From positions 1-5,754 of the forward strand of contig JABDLW010000884.1 in assembly GCA_013001805.1 (NCBI GenBank): a DNA stretch of 5,754 nucleotides, given 5' to 3'. Of the stretch, positions 1 to 5,754 are shown one piece after another (positions within the stretch are counted from its first letter, which is position 1; each line of letters starts with the position of its first letter). The translations under genes and the position numbers were made by a program. Source of the stretch: Saprospiraceae bacterium. Lineage in GTDB: Bacteria; Bacteroidota; Bacteroidia; Chitinophagales; Saprospiraceae. The notes beneath the pieces are model-generated. The model ran no database searches and had not been told where the DNA came from. It saw only the letters and a program-made list of their open reading frames with translations.

Positions 1-1
1 T

Positions 2-364
2 GAAATTAGTGTCACCCGGTCCTGGCGACTGGATCCTCAGGAAATAGCTATGTTACTGAATGTGGATGCGGTTGTACAAGCGCGAATTGTGAAAACAAGA
101 TTTATGTCTGATTTGGCGTCCTACGGAATTGACGTTGCTACGCATATAGTCAATTTAGTGACGAACTACTATGTATCACCGTGGTTAACATATGCTACCA
201 GGTCCAAAGAGATCGATGCAGAATATTCGTTGATTTCAAAAGACGGAGGGGAGGTGCTTTGGTCTATTTCATTTTCGGAAGGAGCGGATTGGCGGCAACC
301 CTCCAAAGTAATCATAGATGGCATAAGCAGAAGAGCCGCCAGGTACTTTCCTTACCGAAAATGA
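2..364 (+). CDS. C-terminal part of a secreted or lipoprotein-like protein of unknown function (5' end outside window)
   Basis: The frame is open from base 2 with no stop before TGA at 362-364, so this is the last 120 residues of a longer gene that begins left of the window. The ATG at 50 is internal and is probably not the start. The visible part has an LLNVDAVV stretch (residues 18-25), a middle segment around SPWLTYATRS, and an EYSLISKDGGEVLW strand pair (about 77-87), ending in AARYFPYRK. The pattern of 'level/locus of activity, then Y-x-L-[IV]-x-x-x-x-G-x-[VL]-LW' resembles small lipoproteins of the GNA1162/DUF799 kind, which bind or assemble at the outer membrane. That resemblance is from memory of the family and is weak. 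The signal peptide and any lipobox would lie outside the window. It converges with the dehydrogenase, with only 25 bp between the two stops. The coding call is firm; the family is uncertain. Confidence 0.7.
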   Translation, partial: EISVTRSWRLDPQEIAMLLNVDAVVQARIVKTRFMSDLASYGIDVATHIVNLVTNYYVSPWLTYATRSKEIDAEYSLISKDGGEVLWSISFSEGADWRQPSKVIIDGISRRAARYFPYRK

Positions 365-389
365 TTGATGGAATGGTCAAAATAGAATT

Positions 390-1496
390 CTATCGGCGGA
401 ATTGCATCGCTTTTAGGAGCCTGAGTTCAGCAATTTTATTTGCAGCCATTCTGGGTAGAATATTCTCGGCGGTGGCTTTTTTAAGCACTTCCCGGGTATT
501 GTGACTTATTTTTTCGATAATGGTGTCAATGGCATTTTGTTCTGTTCCACCATGAAATTCTACCGCTGCACAGATCACTCCACCGGCATTCGCAATAAAG
601 TCCGGGATGATATGAATGCCTCTGGCAAATAAGATTTCTTCGGCTTTTTCCGTAACGGGAATGTTCGCTCCCTGAATAATCAATTTTGTGTTCAGTAGAT
701 TAACGTTATTTTCATCAATAATGTCGGGACGTGCGGCGGGTATCCAAATGTCACAGGGAATAGAGATGATCTCCTGCAGATTTCCAGTTTTTCCACCGGA
801 ATAATCGATAACGCTTTTCCTCGCATTTTTTAAGTCAATAAGCTGCGAAACCTCTAATCCCTCATCGTTGTAGATCGTTCCCTGCGAATCAGCCACTGCC
901 ACAATGAGCGCACCTTTTTCAACCAATAGCCGGGCGGCATGTTTGCCTACTGCTCCGAAACCCTGTACCGCCACTTTGGCTCCCTTTAAGTTCAACCCTA
1001 AGAAATCATAGGCGGTTTGTGCCGCGGCTAAAAGACCAATACCCGTTGCTCCAATTTCGTCCAGCGGGATTCCTCCGATTTCCCTGGGGAGCCCTACTGA
1101 CCTGCTGATTTCATCCTGGATCCAGGCCATACAATGTTCGTCGGTGCCCATGTCGGGACCCGGAATATATTCTTGCAGATCTTTGATGGCAAGGGCAAAC
1201 GAACGAATTAAATTTTCCTTGCCTTCCATGGTAAGTTGATGGTGGTCTGCTTGAATGATTGCTTTGCCTCCACCATGAGCAAGACCTGCCGCCGCATTCT
1301 TTAGTGTCATAGCCCGGGCGAGTCGAAGAACTTCATTTGCTGTGACATCCGGAGCCATTCTAATTCCACCTATAGCCGGACCTGCTGCGATATTATCTAT
1401 TACAACCATGGCCTGCAAGCCACTCTTTGGGTTATACAATTCAACTACCTTCGCCGGACCTAAATGGTCGATTCCAGATAAAAGATTTTCGGACAT
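390..1496 (-). CDS. Glu/Leu/Phe/Val dehydrogenase family enzyme, probably acting on branched-chain or other non-polar amino acids
   Basis: This 368-residue protein should carry out NAD-dependent oxidative deamination of an L-amino acid to its 2-oxo acid and ammonia in the cytoplasm. The N-terminal substrate domain has GPAIGGIRM (39-47), the carboxylate-binding Lys66 in MTLKNAA, the catalytic Lys78 in GGGKA and the catalytic Asp115 in GPDMGTDE. The Rossmann domain has GFGAVG (179-184), and Asp203 at the end of the second strand favours NAD over NADP. IPDFIANAGGV (297-307) is the usual C-terminal motif. The length matches leucine dehydrogenases (about 365) better than glutamate dehydrogenases (about 410-450), although several motifs look glutamate dehydrogenase-like. 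Ile42 and Ala310 stand where glutamate dehydrogenases have the Lys and Ser that hold the side-chain carboxylate, so a non-polar substrate is inferred. The ATG at 1494-1496 follows AT-rich AAATAAA with no Shine-Dalgarno, as is common in Bacteroidota. It is probably monocistronic and is divergent from the transporter operon. Confidence 0.93.
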   Translation of the reverse strand: MSENLLSGIDHLGPAKVVELYNPKSGLQAMVVIDNIAAGPAIGGIRMAPDVTANEVLRLARAMTLKNAAAGLAHGGGKAIIQADHHQLTMEGKENLIRSFALAIKDLQEYIPGPDMGTDEHCMAWIQDEISRSVGLPREIGGIPLDEIGATGIGLLAAAQTAYDFLGLNLKGAKVAVQGFGAVGKHAARLLVEKGALIVAVADSQGTIYNDEGLEVSQLIDLKNARKSVIDYSGGKTGNLQEIISIPCDIWIPAARPDIIDENNVNLLNTKLIIQGANIPVTEKAEEILFARGIHIIPDFIANAGGVICAAVEFHGGTEQNAIDTIIEKISHNTREVLKKATAENILPRMAANKIAELRLLKAMQFRR

Positions 1497-1640
1497 TTTA
1501 TTTACTGATTGATCGGTTCAATCTCTGAATAATTAAGGAAAAGAATGATGAGTTTTATCATTTGATTGTCTGATACACATCTCATGCAAATTTTGCCAGT
1601 AGTTCTAAATTGAATTTTAAGTCAATGAATTAGTCTTCAC
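1497..1640. promoter_or_regulatory. Divergent intergenic region between the dehydrogenase and the transporter operon
   Basis: This 144-bp AT-rich gap separates two divergently transcribed start codons, so it should hold promoters for both. It contains one possible plus-strand promoter (1566-1595) and a small dyad, AATGAT at 1544-1549 and ATCATT at 1557-1562, separated by 7 bp. I found no good TAnnTTTG element facing the dehydrogenase and no riboswitch-like or tRNA-like structure. Confidence 0.6.
1566..1595 (+). promoter_or_regulatory. Possible Bacteroidota-type -33/-7 promoter for the transporter operon
   Basis: TTG at 1566-1568 is followed after 19 bp by AAATTTTG at 1588-1595. This matches the Bacteroidota pattern TTG-N19-21-TAnnTTTG with one mismatch (A for the first T). 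Transcription would begin near 1600, leaving a leader of about 40 bases before the adaptor ATG at 1641. The -7 box lies within GCAAATTTTGC (1586-1596), an 11-bp inverted repeat. The match is short and could occur by chance in AT-rich DNA. Confidence 0.3.
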
Positions 1641-2762
1641 ATGCTACACCTAGCAATGAAATGGCTTCAAAATTCCACGTGGTTGCAACATCATTTATAC
1701 ATGCTGACCTGCTGCCTGTTTGTTTTGTCCTGTCAGGAAAGGACGGATGGTATAAAGCCGGACATCAGCGTATTGACAGAGTCAGTTTATGCTTCCGTTG
1801 TTGTGCAACCGGATTCGCTATACGATGTGTACGCGAGCACTCAGGGTCTGATCGAGCGCATATTTGTTGAGGAGGGTGACGATGTGATAAAAGGCCAACT
1901 TATTGCTCAGGTTAGTTCGGCTGATCCAATACTACGTCTGGAAGACGTCAATCTTTCTTTGGATCTGGCAGAAGAAAACTTAAAAGGCAAGGCCAATGCA
2001 CTAACAAATATGAGGGAAGAGATTAACCTTCTGCAACAGCAATTACTTCTGGACTCCTTAAACTATTACCGTCAAAACAATCTATGGAAGCAAGGTATAG
2101 GAGCAAAATATGAATTGGAAAGCAAGAGCCTGAAATATCAATCAACACGAAATCAACTTAGTGCAGCGAGAAGGAATTATGAGCAAATGAGTTTGGAACT
2201 GGAAAACATTTACGATAAGTCAAAAACTGCACTAAAAATGGCTAAGGCAAATTTAGTCGACTACGATGTCAGTTCCCTGTTGTCAGGCCGTGTATATTCT
2301 TTGTACAAATCGGCTGGTGAAGTCATTTCCAGCCAGCAACCACTGGTGCAGATTGGTAGTCGCGACAGTTTTATTTTGGAAATGATGGTAGATGAAGTGG
2401 ATATTGCAGCGATTGAAGTGGGACAAAGTGTACTGATTACATTGGATGCATACAAGGATACCGTGTTTACTGCTCAGGTAAGCCGGATTTATCCTAAAAA
2501 GAATGATCTCACGCAGACTTTCCTGATTGAGGGACGTTTTAAAAGTCTACCATCAAAGCTATACGCAGGCCTGTCTGGCGAAGCCAATATTATTTTGCAG
2601 ATAAGAGATCAAGTACTTACTATCCCGATCGAATATTTGTCAGAAGATAATCAGGTAATGACCAAAGCAGGTGAAATTACCGTGCAAGTGGGTTTGCGGG
2701 GATTCGATAAAGTTGAGATTATCTCTGGAATTGATAGTCTGACCGAGATTTTTAAACCATGA
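1641..2762 (+). CDS. Lipoprotein periplasmic adaptor subunit of an ABC efflux system (HlyD/MacA family)
   Basis: This 373-residue membrane fusion protein should link the inner-membrane permease to an outer-membrane channel. A hydrophobic stretch, MLTCCLFVLSC, ends at Cys31 followed by Gln-Glu, a relaxed lipobox, so the mature protein is probably lipid-anchored. The first half of a lipoyl-like domain is at about 65-93 (GLIERIFVEEGDDVIKGQ). A Gln/Leu/Lys-rich helical hairpin follows at about 98-205, then the second lipoyl half at 212-240 (LLSGRVYSLYKSAGEVIS), a beta-barrel at about 243-320 and a short C-terminal membrane-proximal domain. The hairpin turn carries Arg144, Leu148 and Ala155 at the spacing of the TolC-docking RLS motif. 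The start is uncertain: ATG at 1641 gives the longest form, but ATG at 1656 (Met6, followed by Lys) gives an equally good 26-residue signal peptide. Neither has a Shine-Dalgarno. It is first in a three-gene operon, ending 4 bp before the permease ATG. Confidence 0.92.
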   Translation: MLHLAMKWLQNSTWLQHHLYMLTCCLFVLSCQERTDGIKPDISVLTESVYASVVVQPDSLYDVYASTQGLIERIFVEEGDDVIKGQLIAQVSSADPILRLEDVNLSLDLAEENLKGKANALTNMREEINLLQQQLLLDSLNYYRQNNLWKQGIGAKYELESKSLKYQSTRNQLSAARRNYEQMSLELENIYDKSKTALKMAKANLVDYDVSSLLSGRVYSLYKSAGEVISSQQPLVQIGSRDSFILEMMVDEVDIAAIEVGQSVLITLDAYKDTVFTAQVSRIYPKKNDLTQTFLIEGRFKSLPSKLYAGLSGEANIILQIRDQVLTIPIEYLSEDNQVMTKAGEITVQVGLRGFDKVEIISGIDSLTEIFKP

Positions 2763-2766
2763 ATTG

Positions 2767-4029
2767 ATGAGGGAACTGGGTCTGATACTAGATATTACCC
2801 GAGTGCATTTAATGTCCCGGTTGAAGCAATCGACCGTTGCCGCATTGGGTGTAACCTTTGGAATCGGAATGTTTATCATTCTGATGGGATTTATGACAGG
2901 ATTAAATAGTTTACTCGACGGGTTAATTTTGAACCGTGTGCCTCACGTTGCTATTTTCAACGATATTAAACCAAGTGATCATCAACCGATTGATCTTACT
3001 CAAGAATTCACTAATTCACTTAACGTAGTGCGATCGATTAAACCCAGAAGTACTAAAGTGCGGATTCATAATGCCACGCCAATCATTGAGTACTTGCGGA
3101 ATGATGAGCGCGTACGAGGGGTGTCACCACAATCAGCCGCAAAGGTCTTTTATGTGTCAGGTGCATTACAAATAAATGGGCTGGCAAATGGCATTGATGT
3201 GAGAGAAGAAATACGGCTTTTTAATTTTGGTGACTATATAGTTGAAGGAGATCCGAATAATTTGTGGAGGGATTCAAAAGGCATTTTGTTGGGGGCTGGT
3301 GTCGCTGCAAAAATGTCCCTGGGCCTGGGTGACCGGATTCAACTTGGAACCATTGATGGCGGTTTGCTACCCCTGAAAATCGTGGGAATATATCAAAGTG
3401 GTTTGAGGGAGGTAGATGATATTCAGAGCTTTGTCAATATAAAAACTGCCCAACAACTTATGGGGGAGGATAAAAATTATTTAACCGATATTAATGTAAA
3501 TTTGTGGGATACGGATGAGGCGGTGGGTATGGCAAAAAGAATCTCGGAGCAATTTAATTTGACCGCCATAGATATTGAGACGGCAAATGCCCAGTTTGAG
3601 ACGGGTTCAAATGTGCGAAATCTTATCACTTTTGTTGTGTCAATTACTTTGCTATTGGTAGCAGGATTTGGTATTTACAATATTCTTAACATGTTTATTT
3701 ATGAAAAGATGAACGACATTGCCATCTTAAAAGCCACTGGGTTTTCCGGAAAAGACGTGGAAAAAATCTTTTTAAGTCAGGCTTTAATTATTGGATTGGT
3801 TGGTGGTGTCGCTGGACTTATACTGGGGTATAGTGTTTCGGTAATAATTGATCATACTCCATTTAATACGGCAGCGCTTCCGACGATAGAAACATATCCG
3901 GTAAATTTTAATCCCATGTACTATTTAATAGCGTTGATGTTTGCTCTCCTAGCTACATTTTTGGCTGGTTATCTCCCGGCTCGCAAAGCTAAGTGGATCG
4001 ATCCGGTGGAAATCATACGTGGTCAATAA
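2767..4029 (+). CDS. FtsX/LolC/MacB-type ABC transporter permease
   Basis: This 420-residue inner-membrane protein has the topology of type VII (MacB/LolCDE-like) ABC permeases. The first span is at about 23-43 (TVAALGVTFGIGMFIILMGF). A large periplasmic domain follows to about 284, and three more spans lie at about 285-310, 337-359 and 383-403. The second span is followed by the coupling segment NDIAILKATGFS, and the protein ends with PARKAKWIDPVEIIRG, both hallmarks of the family. The periplasmic part has LolC/E-like phrases such as LILNRVPHVAIF, GILLGAGVAAKMSLGLGD and LKIVGIYQSG. These proteins do not pass substrate through the membrane; ATP-driven motion of the periplasmic domain pushes lipids, lipoproteins, peptides or drugs outward. 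ATG at 2767 is chosen over the in-frame TTG at 2764. There is no Shine-Dalgarno, so translation is probably coupled to the adaptor. The substrate is not known. Confidence 0.93.
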   Translation: MRELGLILDITRVHLMSRLKQSTVAALGVTFGIGMFIILMGFMTGLNSLLDGLILNRVPHVAIFNDIKPSDHQPIDLTQEFTNSLNVVRSIKPRSTKVRIHNATPIIEYLRNDERVRGVSPQSAAKVFYVSGALQINGLANGIDVREEIRLFNFGDYIVEGDPNNLWRDSKGILLGAGVAAKMSLGLGDRIQLGTIDGGLLPLKIVGIYQSGLREVDDIQSFVNIKTAQQLMGEDKNYLTDINVNLWDTDEAVGMAKRISEQFNLTAIDIETANAQFETGSNVRNLITFVVSITLLLVAGFGIYNILNMFIYEKMNDIAILKATGFSGKDVEKIFLSQALIIGLVGGVAGLILGYSVSVIIDHTPFNTAALPTIETYPVNFNPMYYLIALMFALLATFLAGYLPARKAKWIDPVEIIRGQ

Positions 4030-4033
4030 AAGG
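4029..4033 (+). promoter_or_regulatory. Ribosome binding site of the ATPase gene
   Basis: AAAGG, within AAAAGGAATC, lies 4 bp before the ATG at 4038 and overlaps the last base of the permease stop codon. It is the clearest Shine-Dalgarno in the window and favours ATG 4038 over an in-frame GTG at 3993 that would overlap the permease by 37 bp. Confidence 0.6.
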
Positions 4034-4037
4034 AATC

Positions 4038-4712
4038 ATGCGTGAAATAATAAGAACCGAAAGAGTTAGTAAGTACTTCACCAAACCGGTAATGTTTCAG
4101 GTGCTCAGAGATATTTCTTTAGTGATAAATGCGGGTGAATTTGTTTCGATTATGGGTAAGTCGGGCTGTGGTAAATCAACTTTGTTGTATGTTTTGTCTA
4201 CCATGGACACAGAGTATAATGGAACCCTGTATTTGAATGGAAATCAATTGACTGGACGCAATGCCGGAGAGTTAGCCCGGGTTCGCAATGAGGAAATTGG
4301 ATTTGTTTTTCAGTTTCATTATTTACTTCCTGAGTTTACTGTACTGGACAATGTTATGTTGCCGGCGAGAAAATTGGGTAAGAAGACGGTAAGTGAAATT
4401 CGAGCATCAGCTTTGGAGAAGTTGCAGCTCCTGGGGATCGAAGATCAAGCGAATAAAAAGGCAAATATGCTATCTGGTGGACAGAAACAAAGAGTGGCGA
4501 TAGCCCGGGCTTTAATCAATGAACCTAAAATAATTATGGGAGATGAACCAACTGGCAACCTGGATTCCACGAATTCGGAGAATGTTTTCCAGATTTTTAA
4601 ACAATTAAGTCGGAATGGAGATCTGTCATTATTGATGGTGACTCACGACGAAGATTTGGCCCGTCGAACTGACCGGATCATAAGAATGGAAGATGGTCAA
4701 ATTGTCTCGTGA
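4038..4712 (+). CDS. ABC transporter ATP-binding protein (LolD/MacB-type)
   Basis: This 224-residue cytoplasmic ATPase powers the adjacent permease. All nucleotide-binding motifs are intact: Walker A GKSGCGKST (40-48), Q-loop Gln92 in FVFQFHYLLPEFTVLDNV, signature LSGGQKQR (145-152), Walker B IIMGDEP (165-171) with catalytic Glu170, D-loop NLDS (174-177) and H-loop His203 in VTHD. The long Q-loop segment and the length are typical of the LolD/MacB/FtsE branch, whose members usually run 220-235 residues. The start at 4038 is supported by AAAGG just upstream and by the usual beginning of the family (IRTERVSKYF). The gene begins 8 bp after the permease stop and is the last gene of the operon. 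It ends 9 bp before the convergent aldehyde dehydrogenase, with no visible hairpin terminator in the gap. The substrate cannot be deduced from the ATPase. Confidence 0.95.
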   Translation: MREIIRTERVSKYFTKPVMFQVLRDISLVINAGEFVSIMGKSGCGKSTLLYVLSTMDTEYNGTLYLNGNQLTGRNAGELARVRNEEIGFVFQFHYLLPEFTVLDNVMLPARKLGKKTVSEIRASALEKLQLLGIEDQANKKANMLSGGQKQRVAIARALINEPKIIMGDEPTGNLDSTNSENVFQIFKQLSRNGDLSLLMVTHDEDLARRTDRIIRMEDGQIVS

Positions 4713-4721
4713 AATGCTGCA

Positions 4722-5754
4722 CTATTGCTTAGCCACATAAACAGTTTTTCGATTGATGAATTCCATCATACCATCTTTTGCCAGTTCCCTGCCATAACCT
4801 GAGCGTTTGGTCCCGCCAAATGGCAATCTTGGATCTGATTTGACCAATTCATTAACAAAATATGCACCATCACTGACCTCATTTGCATGGGACAGCGCCC
4901 GATTAACATCTGTTGTACATACCGTTACTCCAAGACCATATTTGGACTTTTCCGATAATGCAAAGGCATGAGCTTCGTCTTTGGCCCGGATCATTGACGC
5001 AAGAGGTCCAAATGTTTCTTCATCAAATGCAGGCATACCTGGTTTTACGCCTCCTAAAACCGTAGGTGCGTGATAGCAATTATTCTGATCACCTCCCAAA
5101 AGTAAAGTGGCGCCTTTTTCCACAGATAATCTTACTTGTTTATTAAGTTGCTGAGCCAGGTCTTTTCGGGCCAAGGGGCCTACCTGAGTACCGTCTTCCA
5201 GGGGATTGCCTGATTTTAGCTTATCAACGGCTGCTGTAAACTGTTGCACAAAATCGTCATAAATCTCCTCGACTAAAATGAAACGCTTGGCGGCTATACA
5301 GCTTTGCCCGCAGTTGAGCATGCGTGCGGTAATGGCTGTTTTCACTGCCTTTTCAATATTCGCATCTTTCCAGACGATAAATGCGTTATTACCACCTAGT
5401 TCCAAAACGGATTTCTTGAGATATTTTCCGGCAGATTCGGCTACGGCAGCCCCAGCTCGTTCACTACCGGTAAGCGTAATAGCTTTTACTGAATCATGGG
5501 AGATAATTCTATCTATTTGGTTATGGTGGACAATAAGATTTTGAAATACACCTTCCGGAAATCCGGCCTTTCTAAAAACATCTTGGATTTGGATAGCGCA
5601 ACCAAAAACATTAGGCGCATGTTTTAGTAGCCCGGTATTACCGGCAGTGAGGGTAGGGGCGGCAAACCTAAAAACCTGCCAAAAAGGGAAGTTCCAGGGC
5701 ATGATGGCAAGTACCGTCCCAATAGGATCATGCCTGACATAGCTTGTGCTGGCT
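4722..5754 (-). CDS. NAD(P)-dependent aldehyde dehydrogenase, succinate-semialdehyde dehydrogenase-like (5' end outside window)
   Basis: The minus-strand frame stays open to the right edge, so the gene's start lies outside. The internal Met at 5702 sits in the IMPWNFPFWQ motif and is not the start. The visible 343 residues are about three quarters of a typical 450-460-residue enzyme. Key residues are present, numbered from the window edge: Asn21 (MPWN), Lys44 (cofactor binding), LTGS (94-97), general base Glu118 in LELGG, nucleophile Cys152 in NCGQSC, Glu246 in EETFGP and the C-terminal PFGGTKRSGYGREL (311-324). The enzyme should oxidise an aldehyde to its acid in the cytoplasm. Motif wording such as PWNFPFWQVFRFAAP matches the Sad/GabD1 group, which converts succinate semialdehyde to succinate in GABA breakdown. 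The exact substrate is inferred. It converges with the transporter operon and is unlikely to be co-regulated with it. Confidence 0.92.
   Translation of the reverse strand, partial: ASTSYVRHDPIGTVLAIMPWNFPFWQVFRFAAPTLTAGNTGLLKHAPNVFGCAIQIQDVFRKAGFPEGVFQNLIVHHNQIDRIISHDSVKAITLTGSERAGAAVAESAGKYLKKSVLELGGNNAFIVWKDANIEKAVKTAITARMLNCGQSCIAAKRFILVEEIYDDFVQQFTAAVDKLKSGNPLEDGTQVGPLARKDLAQQLNKQVRLSVEKGATLLLGGDQNNCYHAPTVLGGVKPGMPAFDEETFGPLASMIRAKDEAHAFALSEKSKYGLGVTVCTTDVNRALSHANEVSDGAYFVNELVKSDPRLPFGGTKRSGYGRELAKDGMMEFINRKTVYVAKQ

Noticed and set aside
382..393. 12-bp perfect palindrome ATAGAATTCTAT between the convergent stops, followed on the minus strand by a short T run, as a possible terminator
   Set aside because: With a loop of four bases only four AT-rich base pairs remain and the T run is four bases, too weak for an intrinsic terminator. 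It may be chance.
181..504. Plus-strand open frame of 107 codons overlapping the left-edge gene and the end of the dehydrogenase
   Set aside because: It overlaps two better-supported genes in other frames and its product is not protein-like in composition.
2640..2879. Minus-strand open frame of 79 codons across the adaptor-permease junction
   Set aside because: It lies opposite two well-supported genes and its product shows no recognisable domain.
3993..4037. GTG at 3993 as a start adding 15 residues to the ATPase
   Set aside because: It would overlap the permease, the added residues are not ATPase-like, and ATG 4038 has AAAGG just upstream and the normal family beginning.
5278..5544. Plus-strand open frame of 88 codons inside the aldehyde dehydrogenase
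   Set aside because: It is antisense to conserved catalytic-domain sequence and its product has no recognisable features.
390..5702. The two dehydrogenases as parts of one GABA or glutamate pathway cluster
   Set aside because: They are separated by the transporter operon, are not co-transcribed, and the first enzyme probably does not use glutamate.

Overview
The window looks like ordinary chromosomal DNA from a member of the Bacteroidota. Four things suggest this: moderate GC content; mostly AT-rich start regions without Shine-Dalgarno sequences; one possible Bacteroidota-type -33/-7 promoter; and proteins of a familiar Bacteroidota kind (a lipoprotein adaptor with a separate FtsX-type permease and ATPase). 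The genus cannot be read from the sequence. No RNA genes, mobile elements, CRISPR arrays or long repeats were seen.

Layout from left to right. (1) The 3' end of a plus-strand gene runs in from the left edge and ends at 364. It resembles the C-terminal half of small secreted or lipoprotein families of the GNA1162/DUF799 kind. (2) Convergent to it, on the minus strand (390-1496), is a complete Glu/Leu/Phe/Val dehydrogenase family gene. Its pocket residues suggest a non-polar amino acid substrate rather than glutamate. (3) A 144-bp divergent intergenic region (1497-1640) holds the likely promoters of the dehydrogenase and of the following operon. (4) A tight plus-strand operon (1641-4712) encodes a lipoprotein HlyD/MacA-type periplasmic adaptor, an FtsX/LolC/MacB-type permease with four predicted membrane spans, and a LolD/MacB-type ATPase. 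The spacings are 4 bp and 8 bp. (5) Convergent to the operon, and running off the right edge, is a minus-strand aldehyde dehydrogenase (4722 to beyond 5754), most like NAD(P)-dependent succinate-semialdehyde dehydrogenases.

The three operon genes plausibly form one machine. The cytoplasmic ATPase drives the permease, which moves its large periplasmic domain. The adaptor would link this to an outer-membrane channel. MacB carries permease and ATPase in one chain, whereas here they are separate, in the same gene order as cyanobacterial DevBCA. No TolC-type outer-membrane factor is encoded here. The two dehydrogenases point to amino acid and semialdehyde catabolism, but nothing in the sequence ties them to the transporter. 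I found no convincing novel system. The points most worth a second look are the dehydrogenase specificity and the RLS-like tip of the adaptor.
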